This document shows, in pieces, positions 41,540 to 51,600 of a stretch of 64,000 bases of DNA (position 1 is its first letter; each line of letters begins with the position of its first letter). Both the position numbers and the translations under genes were made by a program. This DNA is from Psychrobacter sp. JCM 18903 (GTDB lineage: Bacteria > Pseudomonadota > Gammaproteobacteria > Pseudomonadales > Moraxellaceae), in NCBI RefSeq assembly GCF_000586475.1, contig NZ_BAWJ01000007.1, positions 111,669 through 175,668 on the forward strand, read 5' to 3'. The notes below the pieces were generated by a model. That model had not been told where the DNA came from and made no database searches. It saw only the letters and a list, made by a program, of their open reading frames with translations.

Positions 41540-41759
41540 CAGTATTCCTAGTAACCTTGAGTAACTTGGCAGGAGGCAAATATTCAACCATGCCGTATGC
41601 AACAACACAAGATAAAAGATACAAATCAGCAGCAACCATCGAAATCGACAGCACCCATTTTTAGTAACGATTAAGTTCTATAGCATCATCTAACCGCACG
41701 CCCATCTTCTAAAAACCACGCTTTGTTCACTAATTTTTCAATATACCATAGTGCCTATA

Positions 41760-42765
41760 TTAACGATCATTGTAAATATCAATCGGTACTTTGAAAGGTT
41801 TATTTGGTAGCTCTCTGACCAGCTTGGGTACCAAGTAACCAGGGAGTGCTGCCAACAATGACCAATACAGCTCAATTGCGAAGCGTTCATCATTATCGAA
41901 ATGTGCGGCACCAGCCACTTTGTCTAATACATGCAGATAATAAGGCAGTACCCCACAGGAGAACAAACGCTGACTTAATTGTGTTTGAACAGCAACGCTA
42001 TCATTGATGCCTTTCAATAGCACCGCTTGATTCAATAAAGTGATGCCAGCCGCTCGAGCACGTTGTAGATGCTCTGCTGTTAAGGCATCGATCTCATTGG
42101 CATGATTACAGTGGATGACCATCACAATATGACAGCGACTTTGAGACAGTCTGGTCAATAACGCATCATCCAAACGCGCTGGTATGACCAGCGGCAAGCG
42201 CGTATGTAATCGAATAGTGGTCAATTGCGGGAGTGACTCTAAAGTATCTAGCCAAGCAAACAGGCGTCTATTTGTCACATTCAGTGGATCACCGCCACTC
42301 AAAATCACCTCATTAATCTCAGGGTGTGCGGTAATGTAATCAATGATATTTTCTTTGGCATCAGCGTCGGCATATTGGCACTATAATCAAAATGCTGACG
42401 GAAACAGTAACGACAATGAATGGCACAAGCACCTGTCACGGTCAATAATACTCTGGATTGGTACTTATGCAGCATACCCTTGACTGGGTTTTGCGTATTC
42501 TCGCTCAAGGGATCCGCCACATAGCCCGTTACCTTGATTTGCTCGCGCTGATCAGGCAATACTTGTCTCAGTAAAGGATCATGCTATCGCCGATGATCAT
42601 TTTTGCCACAAATCCACGTGGTACGCGCAGCTCAAAATGCTTAGGTACATAAACCTCTGCACGCAATGATTCTAGCTTTAGGATGCTTAACAGCTCATCG
42701 ATAGAGGTAATGGCCTCGGATAATTGCGTTTGCCAGTTTTTTTGTGTGATTAAATGGTTTATCAT
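41760..42765 (-). CDS. epmB: EF-P (R)-beta-lysylation enzyme EpmB, two frameshifts
   Basis: Radical-SAM lysine 2,3-aminomutase that makes the beta-lysine attached to elongation factor P. The corrected product is about 336 residues. The radical-SAM cysteines lie in GACAIHCRYCFRQHFDY, followed by VILSGGDPLN and LHTRLPLVIPARL; the C-terminal GYLVPKLVRELPNKPFK is typical. The frame breaks near 42584 (GATAGCATGATCC, probably one C missing) and near 42372 (CCGACGCTGATG, one base short). It is divergent from efp, its substrate. The partner ligase EpmA is not in the window. Confidence 0.9.
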
Positions 42766-42932
42766 GACAACCTAATACCTGTGCCCAAAAGTCGCTATTA
42801 TACGCGCTTAGTGCGTAGCCTATCAAAGCATACGACCTATCCTTTAAACACTTAGCGTAATAAGCGATTTTAACGCAGCAAGCTATTCATTCCCTTATCT
42901 ACCACCCTATTTATAACCCCTAGGAGTTTCTT

Positions 42933-43507
42933 GTGGCAAGTTTTTCTACTAATGAATTTAAAGCTGGTCTAAAAGTCATGCTCGATGGCAACCCTTGTGC
43001 CATTCTTGAAAACGAGTTTGTCAAACCAGGTAAAGGTCAAGCCTTTAACCGTGTTAAATTGCGCAACCTTCGTAGTGGTAAAGTATTGGAACAAACCTTT
43101 AAGTCAGGCGATAGCTTAGAAGCTGCTGATGTCATGGACACTGAAATGAACTATCTATATAACGATGGTGAGTTTTGGCATTTCATGCACCTGAAAGTTT
43201 TGAGCAGATTCAAGCGGACAAAACAGCGATGGGCGATTCAATAAAGTGGCTAAAAGAAAACAGCAATGCACTATGTACCATCACTTTATTCAACGGTGCT
43301 CCTCTTTCAGTAACACCGCCTAACTTTGTTGAGTTGCAAATCACTGAAACAGATCCTGGTGTGCGTGGTGATACTTCAGGTGGTGGCGGTAAACCTGCCA
43401 AGTTAGAGACAGGTGCTGTCGTTCGCGTGCCATTGTTTGTACAACAAGATGAAGTCGTGCGTGTTGATACTCGCACAGGTGACTATCAAACTCGCGTTAG
43501 CCAATAG
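42933..43507 (+). CDS. efp: Translation elongation factor P, one frameshift
   Basis: Relieves ribosome stalling at polyproline. The corrected protein is about 191 residues, the normal length, with three beta-barrel domains. The modified lysine is in [13 protein letters not shown] (about residue 34), consistent with the adjacent epmB. The C-terminal signature is present: [30 protein letters not shown]. The start is GTG at 42933 with TAGGAG six bases upstream. The frame breaks near 43190 (ATGCACCTGAAAG, probably CACCCTGAAAG). A broken efp would be costly, so this is strong evidence for sequence error. Confidence 0.94.
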
Positions 43508-43585
43508 TATGTAAAGGTCATAGCTCTCGACATAATAGGACTTATATAATAGAACTTAACAGTTAGCCTCTAGCTGTTATTCCAC

Positions 43586-43625
43586 AAAAAAGCTGAACCA
43601 CTGATAAAGCGGTTCAGCTTTTTTT
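43586..43625 (+). terminator. efp terminator
   Basis: AAAAAGCTGAACC and GGTTCAGCTTTTT are perfect 13-base arms around an 11-base loop, ending in a T run, about 80 bases after the efp stop. Confidence 0.92.
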
Positions 43626-43812
43626 ATTTATGAATATTTTTTTAATATTGTCTCTGTAGTTGATTTGATTAAAAAGTACTCCAAAGCAACCGAATAAAAA
43701 CTCATATGGAGTATGTCAAGCAAGGTTAACGCTGTGGTTTTTTATAGTGGATGAACTGTCGCTATTGATGACAGCGATGATAAATAACCTTCTATACATT
43801 TTTACCAAACCA

Positions 43813-45642
43813 CTACTCTGCTGATGAGTGTTTCTGTATCAGCCAATATTGTACCAATGCATTCAACTGCTCTTGTTTAAAAGGCTTGGTACAATAATCT
43901 TGCATCCCAACTTTTAAATACTTTTCGCGCTCACCGTCCATTGCATTGGCGGTCAACGCAATAATAGGTGGTAATGATTGAGGATCATAAAGTTCATGCA
44001 ATTTAATAGTGGCCTGTACACCATCTAAAATAGGCATGTGATGATCCATTAAAATGACATCATAACGCTCAGGTGAGAGCGCAAAAATTTCAATAGCCTG
44101 CTGCCCATCAGTGACATGCGTGACCGTATGACCACTATTATTCAGGGCTTTTTTAGCGATAATGGCATTGACGGTATCGTCTTCAACCAACAATATATGA
44201 CCAGCACGCTCATGGGTCGGCTCAATCATCGTAAAGTCATTTGAATCTTGCCACATCTCATACTGGTTTTCGTCAATAGTCGGTAGCGGCAATAAAACAC
44301 TGAACGTAGTGCCCACACCCACTTCGCTATCCACATCGATATAACCGCCCATCAAATCAACCAAAGACTTACAAACCGAGAGTCCTAGACCTGTGCCACC
44401 ATAAAGACGGTGGGTGAATTTGTTTGCTTGGTCATAAGCATCAAAAATCGCATCCAATGACTCAGCTTTGATGCCGACGCCTGTATCTGTGACTTCAATG
44501 CATAAGGTCATGACTTCATGATAGATGGTATTGCTGATAGCTTCTTGAGCCGCTATTTTGCTGAGATCACTTGCCGAAATACCTTGAGCGCGATATTGGT
44601 CAGCGCTGTCATCGTCAAAACCATCACAATGACAATTGGGTACATGTTTGACCTCAATAGTGACTCGCCCGCCCTCACGAGTAAATTTAATCGCATTATT
44701 AACAAGGTTTGCTAAAATTTGTTTGAGGCGTACCGGATCGCCTTGCACATAGGGCGATAACGACTCGGTATAATGGTAGTCTAAAATGAGCCCTCGCTGA
44801 CGTGCTTTGACAGCAAAGAGGCTGACCACCTCATTACATAATGCAGATAAGTTGACAGGAATAGAATCAATGGTCATTTTCCCAGATTCTACTTTCGATA
44901 AATCTAAAATCCCGTTAATGATCGCCATCAAATGCTCATTGGAAACTTTGATATTGTCCACGTATTCTTGTTGTTCACTGCTAAGTTTGGTCTCACCAAG
45001 CATCTCCACCATACCAATAATGCCATTCATCGGTGTGCGGATTTCATGACTCATATTGGCCAAAAAGTCTGATTTCATCTCATTGGCATGTTTGGCATCA
45101 CGCTGCTTATCCTGTAGCTGCAAGGCATCTGCCGCCATCATCGCAAATTGAGCCAACACCTTTGCTTTTTGCTCATCAAAGTCATGATTGGGCTTCATAT
45201 CCATCACACACAGCGAGCCCAAACGATAGCTTTTATTATCCTCATGCAAGATAATTGGCGCACCAGCATAAAACTGTAGGTACGGCGATTCTGTCACTAG
45301 GGGATTGTGGCTAAAGCGACTGTCTTTAGTTAAGTCCGGTACTACAAAGACGTCGTTAGAAAGCACGGTATAATTGCAAATAGCCACTTCACGCGTCGTG
45401 CGGCAAACACCGCCCAGTCCTTGGACAGATTTTAGATACTGTGTTTCTTCATCCATGAAAGTGATGGTCACAACTGGTACATCAAAAAACAGCTTCGCCA
45501 GATCAATTAGACGCTTAAATGCAGGCTCATCATTGTCATTGAGCACCTGATACTTCCTAAGCTTATTGATGCGTTCTACTTCATCTGCCGCCACTGGGTA
45601 GCTGTGTTTAGGTGCGTTCAATATAGACAAGATAGACTCCAT
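43813..45642 (-). CDS. Hybrid sensor histidine kinase (GAF-HisKA-HATPase-REC)
   Basis: Soluble-looking hybrid kinase of 609 residues. The N-terminal GAF domain (about 25-180) has VTITFMDEETQYLKSVQGLG and the CRTTREVAICNYTVL pattern common in GAF sensors. HisKA carries the phospho-accepting His in FLANMSHEIRTPMNGIIGM (about residue 199). The ATPase domain has N, G1 and G2 boxes (LANLVNNAIKFTREGG, VTDTGVGI, YGGTGLGLSV). The receiver domain begins at HILLVEDDTVNA, with the phospho-acceptor Asp in YDVILMDHHMPILDG. No transmembrane helix is present, so it senses a cytoplasmic signal. The partner regulator is unknown. It lies 9 bases after tcdA. Confidence 0.92.
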   Translation of the reverse strand: MESILSILNAPKHSYPVAADEVERINKLRKYQVLNDNDEPAFKRLIDLAKLFFDVPVVTITFMDEETQYLKSVQGLGGVCRTTREVAICNYTVLSNDVFVVPDLTKDSRFSHNPLVTESPYLQFYAGAPIILHEDNKSYRLGSLCVMDMKPNHDFDEQKAKVLAQFAMMAADALQLQDKQRDAKHANEMKSDFLANMSHEIRTPMNGIIGMVEMLGETKLSSEQQEYVDNIKVSNEHLMAIINGILDLSKVESGKMTIDSIPVNLSALCNEVVSLFAVKARQRGLILDYHYTESLSPYVQGDPVRLKQILANLVNNAIKFTREGGRVTIEVKHVPNCHCDGFDDDSADQYRAQGISASDLSKIAAQEAISNTIYHEVMTLCIEVTDTGVGIKAESLDAIFDAYDQANKFTHRLYGGTGLGLSVCKSLVDLMGGYIDVDSEVGVGTTFSVLLPLPTIDENQYEMWQDSNDFTMIEPTHERAGHILLVEDDTVNAIIAKKALNNSGHTVTHVTDGQQAIEIFALSPERYDVILMDHHMPILDGVQATIKLHELYDPQSLPPIIALTANAMDGEREKYLKVGMQDYCTKPFKQEQLNALVQYWLIQKHSSAE

Positions 45643-45651
45643 TAAATAAGA

Positions 45652-46533
45652 TCAGACGCTCGGCTTGATGCCCGCCTGTTTTATTAATAACTGTAATGCT
45701 TCACTCACCATAATCATCGCAACCACCGATGTGACCACTACTGCTGAGCCGTAACCACCACACTGCAAACCGCCTGTCTGACAACTCTTATCTACACGTG
45801 GTGGCTCTGTAGAGTAGACACATTTGATCCCGAACTTTTCTTTTAGTGTACTATTAATGCCTTTTTCGTGGCGCAGCTTATTGCGTAATTTGGCAAGTAA
45901 AGGATCTTGGTAACTGTCACGCAAGTCGCTCACCCTAATCTGACTAGGGTCTATCTTGCCACCTGCGCCGCCTGCACAAACCAGTTTTAATTTATTAAAA
46001 CGACAATGTAGCGCGATGGCAAGCTTGGCATTCATATCATCTACGCAGTCCAAAATAACCATAGGTCTGCCTTGAGCGATAGCGGCTTTTGCTTCATCGC
46101 GACTTGGCAATAAAGTGGCGACATTTTCTACAGTTAAAAAATCATCGATCAAGTTTAGCGTTACTTTGGGATTAATTTCACGAATACGGTTGGCCATCGC
46201 TGCAATTTTACTCTCACCAAAGGTGCTGTCTAGTGCAGGCAACTGCCGATTGACATTGGACGCAACCAATACGTCCAAATCAATCAACGTAATAGTGCCC
46301 ACTGCCGTTCTTGCCAAAGCCTCAGCTGCCCAAGAACCAACACCTCCAACGCCAATAACGTATACATGCGCATCGGCAAAAGTAGTGACAGCTGTCGTAC
46401 CATAAAGAGTACGCGTACCTTGAAAACGGCGATCATATTGCACATTGTCTTCGCTAAGCTCTTCTGTCTTTGTAACGTCTTCGGTGCCAATGGACTCTGT
46501 CATTGTTTGCTCAAATGGTTGTATTTCACTCAT
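45652..46533 (-). CDS. tcdA: tRNA threonylcarbamoyladenosine dehydratase (TcdA/CsdL)
   Basis: ATP-dependent enzyme that cyclises t6A at position 37 of tRNA to ct6A. The 293 residues form an E1/ThiF-like fold: nucleotide-binding VYVIGVGGVGSWAAEALAR, IDLDVLVASNVNRQ, DCVDDMNAKLALALH-like block, and CQTGGLQCGGYGSAV near the C-terminus. It has an acidic N-terminal extension of about 30 residues before RRFQGTRTLYG, so a later start is conceivable. It is followed at 9 bases by the kinase gene. Confidence 0.92.
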   Translation of the reverse strand: MSEIQPFEQTMTESIGTEDVTKTEELSEDNVQYDRRFQGTRTLYGTTAVTTFADAHVYVIGVGGVGSWAAEALARTAVGTITLIDLDVLVASNVNRQLPALDSTFGESKIAAMANRIREINPKVTLNLIDDFLTVENVATLLPSRDEAKAAIAQGRPMVILDCVDDMNAKLAIALHCRFNKLKLVCAGGAGGKIDPSQIRVSDLRDSYQDPLLAKLRNKLRHEKGINSTLKEKFGIKCVYSTEPPRVDKSCQTGGLQCGGYGSAVVVTSVVAMIMVSEALQLLIKQAGIKPSV

Positions 46534-46670
46534 AACAGATTAAATGCTCTTTTAAATTATTTTGGTGGCGCTTATATTACGTCAATTTCTTTATTCACGC
46601 TATCTCATTCACTATCATATCAATGGCTAGCCATACAATAAACCGTCAGTGACTAAAATATGTGGCACTA

Positions 46671-47657
46671 TTACAACGGATAATTCCATTTTGTTTGCAA
46701 AGCACTGCAACTGTTGTGCCACAATTGCTTAGCAAGACTGGCGGGTGGTACATTAAGCAACTCACTCAAGCTTAGCAACACCCATGGTAAGTTGGCAGGT
46801 ACATTTCTATTATGTACGGCTGTACTCCTCCTTGCACTGTCTGATTTTTGAGTTGGCACTGATGAATCATGGTCAGATATTTGGCACATGATAGGCGTCA
46901 TATCAGGGCAATCCGTTTCTATTACCAAACATTCAACACCATAGCTATCAACCGCTGCTTGAATGGCGCGGCTCAGTTTCTTGGCATTGGGATTAGTGAT
47001 TTGACCGGTAACCCCAAGCTTAAATCCCAACTTAACAAATGCTTTGGCTTCTTGCGTCCCACCACTAAAACTATGCGCGATACCGCCAAGTTTGTGTGCA
47101 TCGTAATCATGCGCTTTTAGTATGGCCAACGCTTCTGCATGGGCTTTACGAATATGCAGCATCACTGGCAGTTGATGAGTCACCGCCATGTCCAATTGCA
47201 CCTTAAAAAATCGTACTTGTTTGGCAAATATGTCAGGCGCTTTCATCGCCTCAGTAAAGGTGTCTAAACCAATCTCGCCGATTGCTAATGGGCGTTTATC
47301 AGCAATCCTTTTTGCCATAGCGGTTAAATGATCGTCAGTATGTTGTTTAATATAAAAAGGATGCAAACCGACCGCAATATGGCTACTAAAATCTGACACT
47401 TTTTGTCTATCGACATTGGCTGTCGTAGGTAATGACAGCGTATTTAACAGGCGCTCAGTCTCATACATCCGCTCAAAATGCTGATATAGATAACCCACTA
47501 ATATCAGATGGCGTACCCCCTGATTGTGAGCCTGCTGCGTCAGTATTTCTCTATCATCATCAAATATAGGGGCATCAAAATGAGTATGCGTGTCAATGAG
47601 AGGATAAATAGTAGATAAGGGCTGTTTAATCATCTTAGGTGAATCGATAGGGGTCAT
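46671..47657 (-). CDS. TatD-family metal-dependent hydrolase
   Basis: Probable DNase-like TIM-barrel hydrolase. The metal ligands are in PLIDTHTHFDAP (about residues 20-31), with the family motifs AVGLHPF, AIGEIGLD, PVMLHIRKAH, GGIAHSFSGG and LVIETDCPDM. The 328 residues exceed the usual 260 or so through an insert near residue 75 and one after residue 250. ATG at 47657 or at MIKQPLS (residue 9) could be the start. Confidence 0.9.
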   Translation of the reverse strand: MTPIDSPKMIKQPLSTIYPLIDTHTHFDAPIFDDDREILTQQAHNQGVRHLILVGYLYQHFERMYETERLLNTLSLPTTANVDRQKVSDFSSHIAVGLHPFYIKQHTDDHLTAMAKRIADKRPLAIGEIGLDTFTEAMKAPDIFAKQVRFFKVQLDMAVTHQLPVMLHIRKAHAEALAILKAHDYDAHKLGGIAHSFSGGTQEAKAFVKLGFKLGVTGQITNPNAKKLSRAIQAAVDSYGVECLVIETDCPDMTPIMCQISDHDSSVPTQKSDSARRSTAVHNRNVPANLPWVLLSLSELLNVPPASLAKQLWHNSCSALQTKWNYPL

Positions 47658-47844
47658 TGATAGACTCCAAAATTAATAGTTTTCAGCGAAGCGTTCCGTG
47701 ATTTGTCATTCAATAGACATTATTTGTCATTTTGTAGCAATAACCACATCAATGAACACTTTAGAATGGCAACTTTATTTAAAATGATTTCGACAGTTAA
47801 AAAATGCCAATCAACAAAAGAGCTTTTGATAAGTAAAGAGACCT

Positions 47845-48033
47845 TCAACACGCCCTATTAGTATTATCATGATTGGCTTTTGCATTGTGCCCATCTGAGT
47901 GCTCATCTGATACATTGTGCTCATCTAACGCTCTGGTATCAGCTTGTCGACTGCTACGCCGAGGAATCACCAATAAGGCGGTGGCAGCGACTGCTAATAA
48001 AAACCACTTTTTAGTATTTGTATGACTTGTCAT
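47845..48033 (-). CDS. Small membrane protein, unrecognised
   Basis: A 62-residue product from the ATG at 48033, preceded by GGTGGAAG. The N-terminus has one hydrophobic helix (WFLLAVAATALLVI), followed by a basic RRSSRQ patch and an Asp/His/Asn-rich tail. This suggests a single-pass inner-membrane protein. A longer frame starts at 48102 but adds only hydrophilic sequence before the helix. No family recognised. Confidence 0.5.
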   Translation of the reverse strand: MTSHTNTKKWFLLAVAATALLVIPRRSSRQADTRALDEHNVSDEHSDGHNAKANHDNTNRAC

Positions 48034-48225
48034 TGCTTCCACCCCTACCTTTATATCATCATCTGCAATATTTATCAGCAAGTGTTCATACTTACTACTC
48101 AATTACTCATTAGTATACTGCGATATAAAAACTGCTATGTTTATCTGTGTTATGAATACGCAAGCTAATGTACGGCGTAGTTTATTTATTACACCGTGTC
48201 TCTACATGCTATAAGAATAGGAGGC

Positions 48226-48264
48226 AAGCGCTTCATTAACCTATCATTAATAAAGCGCTTTTTT
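48226..48264 (+). terminator. Rightward-reading hairpin with T run between minus-strand genes
   Basis: AAGCGCTTCATTAA pairs with TTAATAAAGCGCTT around a seven-base loop (one mismatch), followed by TTTT on the plus strand. The neighbouring genes are both on the minus strand, where there is no T tail. It may stop antisense transcription or act after gspD. Confidence 0.6.
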
Positions 48265-48270
48265 GAGTGC

Positions 48271-50517
48271 TTAACGATTTAAAGGATAAGTTGTCATACC
48301 ATTATTAGGACTGTCTACTTTGGTAAAACCTTGAGACTGAGACTTTGGTGTCTGATCGCGCTTAGGAACAAGGGGATTGAGCGGCATCAATTCATAATCT
48401 GCGCTAACATCGCCATTCCAACCTTCCGTACCGCTCAATGGCAGCTGTTTGATGGTACCGTTTTTATCAATGACCAATTGTAGGACGCGCATTTGGTTAA
48501 ATTTGCGTTCGGTGACACTGGCGACTGCCCTGCCATCACGTAAGATAGTTGGCTGTAAAAATATGATTAAGTTGCTTTTTTGCGTCGTGTCATTGTCAGA
48601 GCGGAACAGTCGACCAATGACCGGTACATTACCCAAGCCAGGGACTTTTTGTTGGCGCGTGGTGCTGTTTTCACGCATCAAGCCACCGAGAGCAATGGTC
48701 TGCTGATCATCAGCCAGAATCGTCGTATTGATGAGGCTTTTATTGGTCACCAAACCAGTAGCATTTCCAGTGCTACCAGGCACGACGGATGAGACTTCTT
48801 GTGAGACTTCCAAGCGTACGGTGCCATTGTCACCAATATGAGGAATGACATTTAGGTTGATACCAATATCCTGACGATCAATGGTTTGAAAGGGGTTGCT
48901 AGAATCGTTGCCACTGGTGGTAAAGGAGCCTGTCACAAAAGGCACGTTTTGACCCACTAAAATACTGGCTTTTTCGTTGTCCAATGTCAAAATTGATGGC
49001 ATAGACAGCAGATTGGCACTGGTAGAAGAATCAAGCGCTTGCAAGATAGCCCCATAAAACTGGGTGTTTCCCTGACTGTCTTTGCTGCTATCACCAATAC
49101 CAATCAAAGCACCAGCGATCGAGCCTGCCGCTGCACTGATACTGGCGGCACCGCCACCCAACGCCGCGGCAGCAAGTGCTGTAGCACTCGCGCCTACGTT
49201 ATTGAAGTTTACGACTCCGTAGCCGCTATTGGCATTGCCAAGCGCCCATTGCACACCAAGCTGGGTCGCATCATCACCTGACACTTCTACAATAGCCGCT
49301 TGAATCAATACTTGCGCACGGCGACTATCCAACTGATTGACCGCATCTTCAATCTCAAACATCAGCTCAGGTGCCGCATTGACAATAACGGCATTTTGGG
49401 TTTCATCAGCGATAATACTAAAAGGTCGCCCGCCAACACCTGTACCAGTACTACTCGAATTGGCACCAGAGGTCGCTGAGGTCGGCGCGTTGTTAGTCGT
49501 GCTACCACTAGACTCATTAGTCAAGGTAGCGCCCGTGCTACTGGAATCGTTCAATGATGCAGACTCTAACGAGGACGTTGCTCCAGCGCTATTAATAGAT
49601 TGATTGGCGAGCAATCCGCGTAGCATATCTGCAATGTGACCTGCACTGGCGTATTTTAATCGAAAGACGCGCAGACCACTCAAACGCCTTGTAGGCGTGG
49701 TGTCCAATTGATTGACCATCTCTTTGACTTTAGCAATCATCTCCGGACTGCCTTTCACCAACAATCTATCGCTAGAGGTATCAGCGATGACTTTAAGCTG
49801 GTTGTTACCACCTTGTGCTTGCCCGCTACCAGCGCTTGCAACCAAGGCGCTAATCAATTCCATCATACGTTCAGCATCGACGTGACGTAGTGCTATCACT
49901 TGCAAACTGTCATTGACGTTGCTATCTAAATCGCGAATAAGCGACGTCAGCTGATTAAGACTATCGGCACGATCGGACAATACCAAGGCATTGACACCAG
50001 GCACGGCAGCGGCATGAGCTGATTGGGGCATAAGCGGACGGATGACACCCAGCACTTCTGCGGCTTGGGTATTGGTTAAATAAATAACACGAGTAGCTAA
50101 CGCCTCACCAACACTGTCACTGCGTAAATCAACAGCCACGCCAGATTGTTTGGCGACATTATCTGGCACCAATTTGATGGTCGTTCCCGAGTCAATCGCT
50201 GCAATACCGTTGACTTGCATCACACTCAAAAACAGCTGATATATTTCGTCACGCGACAAGGCTTTGTTAGAAATTACCGTCACATTGCCATTGATACGCG
50301 GATCAAGGACAAAGTTTTGGTCAGTGATGGTTGCCACCTCATTAATAAAGGCTTTGATATCGGCATCTTGTAAGTTGACTTTCCAGCTCTCAGCACTCGC
50401 AAGACCCGTACTGGCAGCCCATAATGGTACGGCTAGGCAAAGAGGACGACACAGGCGCATCAGGCGCTGCAAAACATGGTACAGAGGCGTGACTGAAAAA
50501 TTATGAAAACTTACCAT
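48271..50517 (-). CDS. gspD: Type II secretion system secretin GspD
   Basis: Forms the outer-membrane channel of type II secretion. The 748 residues begin with a signal peptide (cleavage after about residue 42, LASAES). The N0 domain (WKVNLQDADIKAFINEVATITDQNFVLDPRINGNVTVIS) and N1-N3 repeats follow, with a long Ser/Thr/Gly-rich insert in N3 (about residues 318-372). The secretin domain ends with the VPGLGNVPVIGRLFRSD signature and LIIFLQPTIL. The frame is intact. It is the last gene of gspN-gspC-gspD; the other gsp genes are elsewhere, as in Acinetobacter. Confidence 0.94.
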   Translation of the reverse strand: MVSFHNFSVTPLYHVLQRLMRLCRPLCLAVPLWAASTGLASAESWKVNLQDADIKAFINEVATITDQNFVLDPRINGNVTVISNKALSRDEIYQLFLSVMQVNGIAAIDSGTTIKLVPDNVAKQSGVAVDLRSDSVGEALATRVIYLTNTQAAEVLGVIRPLMPQSAHAAAVPGVNALVLSDRADSLNQLTSLIRDLDSNVNDSLQVIALRHVDAERMMELISALVASAGSGQAQGGNNQLKVIADTSSDRLLVKGSPEMIAKVKEMVNQLDTTPTRRLSGLRVFRLKYASAGHIADMLRGLLANQSINSAGATSSLESASLNDSSSTGATLTNESSGSTTNNAPTSATSGANSSSTGTGVGGRPFSIIADETQNAVIVNAAPELMFEIEDAVNQLDSRRAQVLIQAAIVEVSGDDATQLGVQWALGNANSGYGVVNFNNVGASATALAAAALGGGAASISAAAGSIAGALIGIGDSSKDSQGNTQFYGAILQALDSSTSANLLSMPSILTLDNEKASILVGQNVPFVTGSFTTSGNDSSNPFQTIDRQDIGINLNVIPHIGDNGTVRLEVSQEVSSVVPGSTGNATGLVTNKSLINTTILADDQQTIALGGLMRENSTTRQQKVPGLGNVPVIGRLFRSDNDTTQKSNLIIFLQPTILRDGRAVASVTERKFNQMRVLQLVIDKNGTIKQLPLSGTEGWNGDVSADYELMPLNPLVPKRDQTPKSQSQGFTKVDSPNNGMTTYPLNR

Positions 50518-50703
50518 ATTGATGATTACCTACAGTGATGTCGCTTAGTATGTACTGGATTTATTGTGTGCTAAGGTGCTCAATGATTGCTTTGCTCACT
50601 TAACGTTCTGCCCACAATGGCATTATTTAAGTGGCACTATCTAAATACTTGTTTACTTAAAACTTATTTGCTTAAAATAAGAGTTCTCACCCATTTATTG
50701 TGC

Positions 50704-51600
50704 TTAAAACTGCTGACGAATGGTAATGACTTGATCGCCGCGTTGTACCTCTATTTGCGCCTCACCTGATTGCTGTACCTGTTGCAGCACACTAGCATCT
50801 TGGGCAGGATTACTACCCACGCTTTGACCATTAACCGCTAGCACTTTATCACCTGGCTCAAGCCCTAGTCGATTACGCAGCTTTGCTGGCATTGCAGGCG
50901 TCACTTGATAGCTTTCCCCTGCTGCCATAACCCCCATCCTACTCAAATAACTGGCAGGGTTTTCTTGCAATTCTGTCACCGCTTCATCGATAGCAGATTG
51001 CGGGCTACTGTCACTGCCTGTCGCAGCGGACGCCTCCTCAGTATTTTGTGTAGGCTGAGGGGCGTTAGGCAACATGCTGTTCTCTGGCAAGCGCTGATTA
51101 CTCACGGCACCTGCGATCATATCACTTTGGTCTAATGGCATCGCGGCTGGCATGCTAATGACGGTTTGCTTGTCACTGGCATCAGCGATGACAACCGAAT
51201 TCCAGTCGACAGCGACAAGGGTATAGCCACTGTCTTTTAGCGCATCACCGATTCGATAGTTTTTCACTTCACCATTGACATCCAGTAGTGCCGAGGACAT
51301 GCTCTCTGGCATTGCTAACAGAACCCCTTTTAGATTGACATTGGGCGGTGGCTGCACTGCTGCTGCAATAGGATCAGGGTCTGCAAAAATAGCAAATAAT
51401 CCACTATAGTCCTTGCCAGATGCCGATGTGTTTTGTAAAGGCGCTGGTGGCAACATCGGTGCCAATGGTGCTGCGAGCAACAACCATAGTAATCGAGCCG
51501 CTGTCCAACATAACCAAGCAACAGCCAATAACAATACCCAACCTGAGAATCGATTAAGGGTGTTAAGCACAGGTTTTAAAGTTGTAGAAACATTCATCAT
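50704..51600 (-). CDS. gspC: Type II secretion system protein GspC
   Basis: Inner-membrane component that links the secretin to the assembly platform. The 298 residues have one N-terminal membrane helix (about 18-44, WVLLLAVAWLCWTAARLLWLL), the homology region (LFAIFADPDPIA...NVNLKGVLLAMPESMSSALLDVNGEVKNYRIGD), a Gln/Ser/Ala-rich linker, and a C-terminal PDZ domain (NRLGLEPGDKVLAVNGQSV). It starts directly after the gspN stop and precedes gspD. Confidence 0.92.
   Translation of the reverse strand: MMNVSTTLKPVLNTLNRFSGWVLLLAVAWLCWTAARLLWLLLAAPLAPMLPPAPLQNTSASGKDYSGLFAIFADPDPIAAAVQPPPNVNLKGVLLAMPESMSSALLDVNGEVKNYRIGDALKDSGYTLVAVDWNSVVIADASDKQTVISMPAAMPLDQSDMIAGAVSNQRLPENSMLPNAPQPTQNTEEASAATGSDSSPQSAIDEAVTELQENPASYLSRMGVMAAGESYQVTPAMPAKLRNRLGLEPGDKVLAVNGQSVGSNPAQDASVLQQVQQSGEAQIEVQRGDQVITIRQQF

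Noticed and set aside
42933..43507. Programmed frameshifting in efp
   Set aside because: There is no slippery heptamer or downstream structure, EF-P is not known to use frameshifting, and the shift is one of many similar ones.
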